64,000 nt of DNA. Origin: Achromobacter spanius. Its GTDB lineage: Bacteria > Pseudomonadota > Gammaproteobacteria > Burkholderiales > Burkholderiaceae_B. The notes below the pieces were generated by a model, which had not been told where the DNA came from, ran no database searches, and saw only the letters and a program-made list of their open reading frames with translations. The position numbers and the translations under genes were made by a program. Location: assembly GCF_003994415.1 (NCBI RefSeq), contig NZ_CP034689.1:1364001-1428000 (forward strand). The letters run 5' to 3'. Shown piece after piece: positions 56,909 through 64,000 of this stretch; the stretch's first letter is position 1; each line of letters begins with the position of its first letter.

Positions 56909-56966
56909 CGGGCCTAGCTGCTTAGGGGCCTACCTGATCAGGGGCCTACCTGCTTAGGGGCATACC
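56909..56966. repeat. Short tandem 16-bp repeats
   Basis: Units of 16 bp (GGGGCCTACCTGCTTA and variants) start at 56909, 56925 and 56941, with a partial fourth. They lie in the gap between the LysR and CoA-transferase genes. Confidence 0.75.
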
Positions 56967-57072
56967 CGGACGTTCCGAAACGAGAATGCCCCGGTGCTGA
57001 AAGACCGCTACCCGCGATGCGCCGACGCCCGCGATCATGCTTGCATCTTCACCGGCCAACAAGGACATCCCG

Positions 57073-58281
57073 ATGAGCGCAGCACCGCCTTCACCCTTCA
57101 TGGACAGCGCTGAATTGCCGTTGCGCGGCATCAAAGTGCTGGAACTGTCGCACATGATCATGGGACCGGCCGCGGGCTTGTCCCTGGCCGACCTGGGCGC
57201 CGACGTGATCAAGGTGGAACCGATAGACGGCGACCGCACGCGTCGGCTGAAGGGCTCGGGCAGCGGCTATTTCCCGGTGTTCAACCGTAACAAGCAAAGC
57301 CTGGCCATTGACCTGAAGTCGGCACAAGGCCAGGAGCTGGTGCGCAAACTTGCGCTGCAAACCGACATGGTGGTGGAGAACTTCCGCGACGGCAGCTTGG
57401 CGCAGTACGGGCTGGACTATGAATCGCTGTCGGCCGAAAACCCCAGGCTGATCTACGTGTCGCTCAAGGGCTTTCTTTCCGGGCCTTACAAGCACCGGAC
57501 GGCGCTGGATGAAGTGGTGCAGATGATGGGCGGCCTGGCCTACATCAACGGCGGCGCCGACACACCTCAGCGCGTGGCCGCGTCGGTCAACGACATCCTG
57601 GGCGGCACGTTCGGCGTGGTGGGCGCCTTGGCCGCGCTGCACGATCGCCACGCCACCGGGCGCGGTCGCCACGTGCGATCCGGCTTGTTTGAAAACAATC
57701 TTCTGCTGGTCGCCCAGTTCATCGCGCAGTATCAGTTGACCGGCACCGCGCCCAAACCCATGGGCGCCGAGCGCAAGCCGCCATGGGGCGTGTACGACGT
57801 GTTCGAAACCGCCGATGGCCGCGTGTTCGTGGCGGTGGTGGGCGACGCGCAATGGCGCAACTTCGCACAGAAATTCCTGCCGCCCGAATGGGCCGCCGAC
57901 CCGCGCCTGGCCACGGCGGTTGACCGCGAAGCCGCGCGCTCCTGGCTGGTGCCGGGTGTGGGTGAAATATTGAAATCCTGGAAGACGGACGATCTGTGCG
58001 CCGCGCTGGAAGCGGCCAACCTGTCTTACGGCCCGATCCGCCAGCCCCACGACCTGCTTGATGACGCCCATTTGACCGCTGGCGGCGCGTTGCTGAAGAC
58101 GCGGCTTCCCGATGGCGCCGAGATATCGGCCGCGGCGCTGCCGCTTGAATTTGACGGTCGCAAGGCCGGCAAACGCATGGATCCGCCTGAGCAGGGCGGC
58201 CATACGCACGCCATCTTGCAGGGGCTGGGGCTGGACGCCGCGCGCATCGACGCCCTGCGCGCCGCCGGCGTGATTGCATGA
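57073..58281 (+). CDS. CaiB/BaiF family (class III) CoA-transferase
   Basis: The 402-residue class III CoA-transferase moves CoA from one carboxylate to another. Family text includes LELSHMIMGPAAGLSLADLGADV, IKVEPIDGDRTRR and FNRNKQSLAIDLKS, and ALDEVVQMMGG carries the candidate catalytic aspartate. I start at 57073, which has AAGGA upstream; the open frame reaches 57037. It is followed by a Bug receptor and an HMG-CoA-lyase-like gene, so it probably activates an imported organic acid. Confidence 0.9.
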   Translation: MSAAPPSPFMDSAELPLRGIKVLELSHMIMGPAAGLSLADLGADVIKVEPIDGDRTRRLKGSGSGYFPVFNRNKQSLAIDLKSAQGQELVRKLALQTDMVVENFRDGSLAQYGLDYESLSAENPRLIYVSLKGFLSGPYKHRTALDEVVQMMGGLAYINGGADTPQRVAASVNDILGGTFGVVGALAALHDRHATGRGRHVRSGLFENNLLLVAQFIAQYQLTGTAPKPMGAERKPPWGVYDVFETADGRVFVAVVGDAQWRNFAQKFLPPEWAADPRLATAVDREAARSWLVPGVGEILKSWKTDDLCAALEAANLSYGPIRQPHDLLDDAHLTAGGALLKTRLPDGAEISAAALPLEFDGRKAGKRMDPPEQGGHTHAILQGLGLDAARIDALRAAGVIA

Positions 58282-58353
58282 CCGGGCCGTAGTGCCCGGA
58301 ACCCTGTCGAGGCGGCGTCAGACCGCCAAGACATCCATCAAAGAGGAGACAAC

Positions 58354-59313
58354 ATGATCCGCAAATTCGTCGCGCTGACGCTACTGGCCGTGGCCTGCAC
58401 GGCCCAAGCCGAAACCTATCCCAGCAAACCGATCCGCATCATCATCCCGTCCACGCCGGGCGGGGGCACCGACTACATCGGTCGCCTGATGAGCACCCAG
58501 TTGCACGAATTGAATGGTTGGACGGTCGTGCCCGAAAACAAGCCCGGCGCGGGCACGGCATTGGGTCTGGCCGAGGCGGCCCGCGCACCGGCGCAAGGCT
58601 ATGACCTGGTGATCGGCCAGTCGGACAACGTCACGCTGATTCCGCTGCTGATGAAAGTGGCCTATGACCCCATCCGGGACCTGACGCCGGTGGCGCTGGT
58701 GGCCACCACCCCGATGGTGCTGCTGGTGTCGCAGGCCTCGCCCTACAAGACGCTGCCTGACGTAATCGAAGCCGCAAAGAAAGCGCCCAACCAGATTTCC
58801 TACGGTACGTCGGGCACCGGGGGCGGTGTGCACATCGCCATGGAAATGTTGCAGCACGAAGCCGGCTTCAAGATGCAGCACGTGCCCTACAAGGGCTCGG
58901 CGCCAGCGTTGGCGGACCTGATGGGCGGGCATCTGCAGTTTGCGGGATCGTCGATTTCGTCGGCGGCCGCGTTGATCAAATCGGGCAAGGTCCGTGCGCT
59001 GGCGGTGACTTCGCCCAAGCGCAACGCGGCGCTGCCCAACGTGCCCACCGTAGCCGAACTTGGCTACAAGGATTTCAGCGTGGTGACTTATTACGGCGTG
59101 CTGGCGCCAAGCAAGACGCCCAAGGACATCGTCCAGCGCCTGAACGCCGATTTCAACAAGCTGTTGGCCAAGAAAGACGTGCGTGAGGCGCTGGCCGCGC
59201 AGGGCTTGGAAACAGATCCCGTTTCCAGCGCGCAATTCGCCTCGCTGATTCAGTCAGATATAGGCAAAGCCAAGCAGACGATCAAGAGCGCGGGCATCGT
59301 GGTCCAGCAATGA
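58354..59313 (+). CDS. Bug-family tripartite tricarboxylate-type solute receptor
   Basis: The 319-residue periplasmic receptor has a signal peptide (MIRKFVALTLLAVACTAQA) and the Bug fold with PIRIIIPSTPGGGTDYIGRL, VPENKPGAGTALGLAEA and HVPYKGSAPALADLMGGH. GAGGAG precedes the ATG. It lies between the CoA-transferase and lyase genes, so it probably binds the acid that those two enzymes process. Confidence 0.92.
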   Translation: MIRKFVALTLLAVACTAQAETYPSKPIRIIIPSTPGGGTDYIGRLMSTQLHELNGWTVVPENKPGAGTALGLAEAARAPAQGYDLVIGQSDNVTLIPLLMKVAYDPIRDLTPVALVATTPMVLLVSQASPYKTLPDVIEAAKKAPNQISYGTSGTGGGVHIAMEMLQHEAGFKMQHVPYKGSAPALADLMGGHLQFAGSSISSAAALIKSGKVRALAVTSPKRNAALPNVPTVAELGYKDFSVVTYYGVLAPSKTPKDIVQRLNADFNKLLAKKDVREALAAQGLETDPVSSAQFASLIQSDIGKAKQTIKSAGIVVQQ

Positions 59314-59341
59314 ACGCAGGGGTATCGACAAGGGGTGGCCT

Positions 59342-60268
59342 ATGAGCCAGGAAGTCAGAATTTGCGAAGTGGGTCCGCGCGATGGGCTGCAGATGGCGCG
59401 GGGCATGATGGCCACTGCCGACAAGCTGCGGTGGATTGGCCAACTGGCCGCGGCCGGCCTGCGTGAAATCGAGGTGGGCAGCTTCGTGTCGCCAAGGTTG
59501 GTGCCGCAGATGGCCGATACGGGCAGCGTGTTGCCCGATACCCTTGGGATTGATGGGCTGACCGTCTGCGCGCTGGCATGCAACTTGAAAGGCGCCATCG
59601 CCGCTTACGAGGCCGGCGCGCACGTGGTGGCGTTTCCCATTTCGGTCAGCGACACGCACAGTCGCGCCAATGTGGGCAAGGGCACGGATGCGCAGGTGGA
59701 GATGATGGCGTCCATCGTGGATTGGGTGCGCGCGCAGCCGCGCCCCATGCGGATCGACGCGGCGGTCGCCACCGCGTTTGGCTGCTCGCTGGAAGGCCCC
59801 GTGCCCGTTCGTCGGGTGGCCGACGTGGCCGCCGCCGTGGCGCGCACGGGCGTTGACGAAATTGCATTGGCCGACACGGTGGGCTACGCGCACCCCGCGC
59901 AAGTTCGCCAGGTCGTGCGCGCCACCCAGGACGCAGTGGGCGCGCGGCTGAGCAAACTGCACCTGCACGACACGATGGGGTTGGGGCTGGCCAATGCGCT
60001 GGCCGGGCTGGACGAGGGCATCCGCGCGTTCGACGCCTGCCTGGGCGGGCTGGGCGGTTGCCCGTTCGCGCCGGGGGCGTCCGGCAACATCGTGACGGAA
60101 GATCTGGTGTTCATGCTGGAAAGCATGGGCTACCGCACGGGCGTGGACTTGCCTCGGCTATTGGCCGCGCGCGCATTGCTGGCGCAGGCCCTGCCACAGG
60201 AAGCGCTACGCAGCGGCGTGGCGGCGGCAGGTATTCCGAAGACATTTCGGGCGGGTATGCCGGGGTAG
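59342..60268 (+). CDS. Hydroxymethylglutaryl-CoA lyase family protein
   Basis: The 308-residue TIM-barrel enzyme of the HMGL-like family cleaves 3-hydroxyacyl-CoA or related substrates. It has VGPRDGLQMARG near the N-terminus, the metal HxH pair in LHLHDTMGLG, and the signature CLGGLGGCPFAPGASGN with the catalytic cysteine. This is close to HMG-CoA lyase, but many paralogues act on other 3-methyl-3-hydroxyacyl-CoA esters. It ends the operon with the CoA-transferase and receptor genes. Confidence 0.88.
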   Translation: MSQEVRICEVGPRDGLQMARGMMATADKLRWIGQLAAAGLREIEVGSFVSPRLVPQMADTGSVLPDTLGIDGLTVCALACNLKGAIAAYEAGAHVVAFPISVSDTHSRANVGKGTDAQVEMMASIVDWVRAQPRPMRIDAAVATAFGCSLEGPVPVRRVADVAAAVARTGVDEIALADTVGYAHPAQVRQVVRATQDAVGARLSKLHLHDTMGLGLANALAGLDEGIRAFDACLGGLGGCPFAPGASGNIVTEDLVFMLESMGYRTGVDLPRLLAARALLAQALPQEALRSGVAAAGIPKTFRAGMPG

Positions 60269-60327
60269 TGTGGGAATTCGGGGAGGGCAGCCGCGCCGTC
60301 AGGGCGTGTCGGCTGCCATCGAGGGTC

Positions 60328-60415
60328 TGGCGGAAGCGGTGAGATTCGAACTCACGAACGGTTGCCCGTTGCCGGTTTTCAAGACCGGTGCAATCGACCA
60401 CTCTGCCACGCTTCC
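60328..60415 (-). tRNA. tRNA-Ser(UGA)
   Basis: The 88-nt cloverleaf begins GGAAGCGTGGCAGAGTGG. The anticodon arm CCGGT-CTTGAAA-ACCGG gives anticodon UGA. The long variable arm, AGTTCGAATCT T-arm and encoded CCA are all present. Confidence 0.96.
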
Positions 60416-60557
60416 GGATGATGTTGTGCCGCGGGTCAGGCGGCGGCGTTACGGCTGTGGGGCGATTCGGCCGTCAGGCAAACATTCTGCCAAAACCAAA
60501 ACGCGAGATGCCGTAAAGGGCGCAATAATAATCTATTTGCTGCAAAGGAGGCACGCG

Positions 60558-61535
60558 ATGCATGCTGTAGAAATCTCCCGCCCCGGCGGCCCCGAGGTCC
60601 TGGTCCCCGTAGAACGTCCCACGCCCGAGCCTGGCGCGGGTGAAGTTCTGATCAAAGTCAGCGCCGCCGGCATCAACCGCCCCGACGTGTTCCAGCGCAA
60701 GGGCAACTACGCGCCGCCGCGCGGCGTGTCCGATCTGCCGGGCCTGGAAGTGGCTGGCGAAATCGTCGGTGGTGACGTGGCCGACAGCGGCTTCGCCATC
60801 GGCGACAAGGTCTGCGCCTTGGTGGCCGGCGGCGGTTACGCCGAGTACTGCGTTGCCCCCGTCGCGCAATGCCTGCCTATCCCCAAAGGCTTGTCCGACA
60901 TTGAAGCGGCCGGTTTGCCCGAAACCTACTTCACGGTCTGGAGCAATGTGTTCGATCGCGGCCGCCTGTCCGAAGGCGAGATCCTGCTGGTGCATGGCGG
61001 CGCAAGCGGCATCGGCACTACGGCGATCCAACTGGCGCGCGCGATGGGCAATAAAGTCTATGCCACCGTCGGCAGCGATGACCGGGCCCGCGCCGTCGAA
61101 GCGCTGGGCGCCGAAAAGGGCATCAACTACAAAACCCAGGATTTCGTGAAGGAAGTCATGGACGCCACCGACGGTAGCGGCGTGGACGTCATCCTGGACA
61201 TGGTGGCGGGCGACTACATCGCGCGCGACATGCAGTGCCTGGCCGATGACGGCCGTATCGTCATCATTGCCCAATTGGGCGGTTCGCGCGCCGACGTGGA
61301 CACCTCGCAGGTGATGCGTCGCCGCCTGACCATTACGGGATCCACCTTGCGTCCCCGTCCGGTCGCATTCAAGGGCGCCATCGCGCGCGCCCTGCGCGAG
61401 CAGGCCTGGCCCTTGTTGGAAAAAGGGGCCATCAAGCCGATCGTGCACGCCACCTTCCCGCTGGCCGAGGCCTCCAAGGCTCACGCCATGATGGAAGGCG
61501 GTGAAAACATCGGCAAAATCATCCTGACGATGTAA
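60558..61535 (+). CDS. NAD(P)H-quinone oxidoreductase, zinc-independent MDR type
   Basis: The 325-residue medium-chain dehydrogenase/reductase is of the PIG3/quinone-oxidoreductase branch. It has the cofactor site VHGGASGIGTTAIQLARAMG and lacks the structural zinc cysteines. Text such as GINRPDVFQRKGNYAPPRGV and LPGLEVAGEIVGG is typical. It reduces quinones or enones with NADPH and is often a stress enzyme. AAAGGAGG precedes the ATG; the open frame runs far up through the tRNA region and is not coding there. Confidence 0.92.
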   Translation: MHAVEISRPGGPEVLVPVERPTPEPGAGEVLIKVSAAGINRPDVFQRKGNYAPPRGVSDLPGLEVAGEIVGGDVADSGFAIGDKVCALVAGGGYAEYCVAPVAQCLPIPKGLSDIEAAGLPETYFTVWSNVFDRGRLSEGEILLVHGGASGIGTTAIQLARAMGNKVYATVGSDDRARAVEALGAEKGINYKTQDFVKEVMDATDGSGVDVILDMVAGDYIARDMQCLADDGRIVIIAQLGGSRADVDTSQVMRRRLTITGSTLRPRPVAFKGAIARALREQAWPLLEKGAIKPIVHATFPLAEASKAHAMMEGGENIGKIILTM

Positions 61536-61573
61536 GAATCGCGCGGCGTTCGGCGTATCGCCGCGCAACAGGA

Positions 61574-61579
61574 TACAAT
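61574..61579 (+). promoter_or_regulatory. -10 box upstream of tpiA
   Basis: TACAAT in GGATACAATC lies 87 bp before tpiA. The -35 is weak, with GTTCGGCG-like bases at 17 bp, so the call is tentative. Confidence 0.4.
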
Positions 61580-61665
61580 CTCGGGTTTCGCCTGGAATTT
61601 TTTCCAGGCAGTCCCGTGCGCGGTTGCATCATCCCCCCGGGACTCACCCACTCTGACACCTTGCC

Positions 61666-62412
<747 letters not shown>

Positions 62413-62433
62413 GTTTCCGTTCCGGAGTCTGTA

Positions 62434-62907
62434 ATGCCCTTGATGCTTAAACTTTTGCTGGCCGTCCAAGTGATATCGGCGCTGGCTATCATCGTTCTGG
62501 TCCTGCTGCAGCAGGGCAAGGGCGCCGACATGGGGTCCGCTTTCGGTAGCGGCTCGTCCGGCAGCCTGTTCGGTGCCACCGGCGCCGCCAACTTCCTGTC
62601 GCGCGCCACCAAGTGGGCCGCCGTGGTCTTCTTCGCGTCCACCGCCGGCCTGGCCTATGTCAGCCACAAGGGCACCAGCGGCCCCGCCGTTGATTCGGGC
62701 GTGATGCAGAACTTCCCGGCCGACCGCTCCGTGCCGCAAGTGCCGGGCGCAGCCCCCGCCGCACCGGACGCAGGTAGCTCGTCGGTGCCTGGCGCGGCTT
62801 CGGTTCCGGCTGCGCCTGCCGCGCCGGCCAAGTCCGACGCGTCGGTGCCGTCGGCCCCGGCCGCACCGGCTGCCGCTGAAAAGCCGGCTGAAACGCCCGC
62901 CAAGTAA
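62434..62907 (+). CDS. secG: Preprotein translocase subunit SecG
   Basis: SecG is the small inner-membrane partner of SecYE in protein export. The first membrane segment is at about residues 4-24 and the second at about 52-70. ALAIIVLVLLQQGKGADMGS and FGSGSSGSLFG match the family. The C-terminal half is an Ala/Pro/Ser-rich tail (157 residues in all, longer than E. coli's 110), as often seen in betaproteobacteria. The terminator lies 21 bp after the stop. Confidence 0.95.
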   Translation: MPLMLKLLLAVQVISALAIIVLVLLQQGKGADMGSAFGSGSSGSLFGATGAANFLSRATKWAAVVFFASTAGLAYVSHKGTSGPAVDSGVMQNFPADRSVPQVPGAAPAAPDAGSSSVPGAASVPAAPAAPAKSDASVPSAPAAPAAAEKPAETPAK

Positions 62908-62927
62908 GTCAGGGCATGCCCAAAAAG

Positions 62928-62955
62928 GCCGGCGAGCAAACGCCGGCTTTTTTTT
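62928..62955 (+). terminator. Terminator after secG
   Basis: GCCGGCG-AGCAAA-CGCCGGC, followed by TTTTTTTT. Confidence 0.92.
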
Positions 62956-63013
62956 GCGCAGGCCAGATCGCTGCGCATTGCTAGCAGGCTTCCGGCGCCA
63001 ACAAATTCCATGC

Positions 63014-63019
63014 TAGAAT
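63014..63019 (+). promoter_or_regulatory. Extended -10 promoter of tRNA-Leu(GAG)
   Basis: TGCTAGAAT is an extended -10 (TG-N-TAGAAT), 50 bp before the tRNA. The distance suits a short leader. Confidence 0.5.
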
Positions 63020-63068
63020 GCTCGACTTTCTGGCCTTGCCTACGGGGAAGCCAAGAAAACTGGTGAAA

Positions 63069-63153
63069 GCCGACGTGGTGAAATTGGTAGACACGCTATC
63101 TTGAGGGGGTAGTGGCGAAAGCTGTGCGAGTTCGAGTCTCGCCGTCGGCACCA
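63069..63153 (+). tRNA. tRNA-Leu(GAG)
   Basis: The 85-nt cloverleaf begins GCCGACGTGGTGAAATTGG. The anticodon arm CTATC-TTGAGGG-GGTAG gives anticodon GAG. It has a long variable arm and encoded CCA. Unlike the tRNA-Leu(UAA) of this window it has no intron. Confidence 0.95.
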
Positions 63154-63190
63154 AGAATTTGTCCAGGGCTGCCCTGGAAGCAAGAAAGCT

Positions 63191-63227
63191 AAAAAGCCCG
63201 TAAGAATCAAAATCTTACGGGCTTTTT
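63191..63227 (+). terminator. Terminator after tRNA-Leu(GAG)
   Basis: AAAGCCCGTAAGA and TCTTACGGGCTTT pair perfectly around a short A-rich loop, with T and A runs that can serve both strands. Confidence 0.9.
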
Positions 63228-63262
63228 GTCGTTCGCTCTTGCCCGCTGCCTTGCTTGACGAG

Positions 63263-63302
63263 CGGGTTGAGGGGGTTGAGGGGTTGAGGGGTTGAGGGGG
63301 TG
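63263..63302. repeat. GGGGTTGA-type short repeat
   Basis: About five imperfect copies of GGGGTTGA lie between the tRNA terminator and the ABC permease stop. They look like slippage-derived sequence. Confidence 0.65.
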
Positions 63303-63326
63303 ACGGGGTTCAGGGAGTTGACGAGG

Positions 63327-64000
63327 TTAGCGTTCCTGGCGGCGGCTGAGGCCCGCAGCCGCCAGCATCAGCGTCAGGCTGACTGCGACGGCCACCGCCG
63401 CCATCGCCATGCCTTCTCCCACCGATCCCTGCTCGAACTGCCGCCAGACGAAGATCGATACGGTCTGCACTCCGGCGGGCGCCAGCAGCAGCGACGTCAC
63501 CAGCTCGCGCGACGCGACGGCGAACACCATCAGCATCGACGCCGCCAAGCCGGGCAGCACCAGCGGCAGGACGATGCGCCGCAGCGCCAACGCCGCGCTG
63601 GCCCCGTGGACGCGCGCCGCCGCCTCCAGGTTGGCGCCGATCTGTGCCAATGCCGCGCCGACATAGCGCACAGGGTAGGGCAGGAGCAGGCAGGTATAGG
63701 ACAGCAGCAGGATGGCCCAGGTGCCGTACGGAGTTACCGGCCAGAACGGCTGATTCCACGCAAGGATCAGGCCGACGCCGACCACCACGCCAGGCAATGC
63801 GGCGGGCAACATGGCCAGCGTGTCTATAAGCGCGGCCCCGCGCACGTGACGCCCCGCGACGCACCAGGCCGCCAGCAACCCCACGGCACCCGCAAGCAAG
63901 GCCGTCCCGCTCGCCAGCGACATGCTGGTGGACAGGGCCTCCCACGCTTCGCCACGGGCATCAAATAGCGCGGCGAAGTTGGCCAGCGTCAGGTTGCCGG
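63327..64000 (-). CDS. ABC transporter permease, C-terminal part (5' end outside window)
   Basis: The open frame runs to the window edge, so the gene begins beyond 64000; about 224 residues are seen. It has at least five membrane segments and an EAA-type loop (EAAARVHGASAALALRRIVLP). The arrangement with TPYGTWAILLLSY and RELVTSLLLAPAGVQTV resembles the second half of FbpB/AfuB or phosphonate-type (PhnV) permeases. An ATG at 63923 within it is internal. The substrate cannot be determined from this part. Confidence 0.88.
   Translation of the reverse strand, partial: GNLTLANFAALFDARGEAWEALSTSMSLASGTALLAGAVGLLAAWCVAGRHVRGAALIDTLAMLPAALPGVVVGVGLILAWNQPFWPVTPYGTWAILLLSYTCLLLPYPVRYVGAALAQIGANLEAAARVHGASAALALRRIVLPLVLPGLAASMLMVFAVASRELVTSLLLAPAGVQTVSIFVWRQFEQGSVGEGMAMAAVAVAVSLTLMLAAAGLSRRQER

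Overview
The window looks like a core chromosomal segment of a high-GC betaproteobacterium of the Alcaligenaceae, most likely Achromobacter or a close Bordetella relative. The support is inference from content: ftsK-lolA, rarA-serS, ilvBHC-pssA and rpsO-pnp sit in conserved-looking blocks, Bug/TctC-type periplasmic receptors are scattered through it, and LysR, IclR and RpiR regulators flank small catabolic operons. No prophage or CRISPR array was found. One insertion sequence is intact.

Layout. 1-2074: the end of ftsK, then lolA. 2071-12139: a minus-strand block for D-amino acids and peptides (PLP-dependent D-amino acid lyase, peptide ABC transporter, RpiR regulator, N-acyl-D-amino-acid deacylase, RidA). 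12307-15919: nitrilase-family amidase, rarA and serS. 16150-18127: small hypothetical genes. 18192-27001: a catabolic island with an amidohydrolase, LysR, an enolase-superfamily dehydratase, a Bug receptor, IclR, an MFS carrier, a nitrilase and a flavin-reductase-like protein. 27025-33483: a DUF2254 membrane protein, a chemoreceptor, tRNA-Ser(CGA), a CPA2 antiporter, 3-hydroxybutyrate dehydrogenase and yaaA. 33487-35497: six tandem 91-bp repeats and an IS481-family element lying inside a long hairpin repeat. 35515-37791: a FUSC-family efflux protein. 38285-42535: ilvB-ilvH-ilvC-pssA. 42616-48048: a lipoprotein, rpsO-pnp, a second lipoprotein and ilvA. 48500-50473: tctBA without a receptor gene. 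50621-55849: a PIN protein, paired lipoproteins, an intron-bearing tRNA-Leu, a TPR protein and an RDD protein. 55975-60268: LysR, CoA-transferase, Bug receptor and an HMG-CoA-lyase-like enzyme. 60328-63153: tRNA-Ser(UGA), a quinone oxidoreductase, tpiA, secG and tRNA-Leu(GAG). 63327-64000: the end of an ABC permease.

The most striking feature is the minus-strand tRNA-Leu(UAA) gene at 52760-53070. A 224-nt group I intron without an ORF splits its anticodon loop after U34. Its core closely resembles the Azoarcus tRNA-Ile intron as I remember it, with a compensatory change in P7. The second is a family of 177-180-bp hairpin repeats with GTAGGATGGGTG ends at 2071-2250, 8991-9169 and 34031-35497. 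Two copies supply the stop codon of the adjoining gene. One lies between a binding-protein gene and its permease genes. One has been split by the IS481 element with a 5-bp target duplication.

How the genes work together. In the 2-12 kb block, imported peptides or N-acyl-D-amino acids would be deacylated, the D-amino acids split by a PLP enzyme, and the reactive enamine or imine products cleared by RidA. In the catabolic islands, receptor, carrier, hydrolase and regulator genes are grouped as expected for use of organic acids and nitriles, but the substrates cannot be read from sequence. The ilvBHC and ilvA genes cover the early steps of branched-chain amino acid synthesis.
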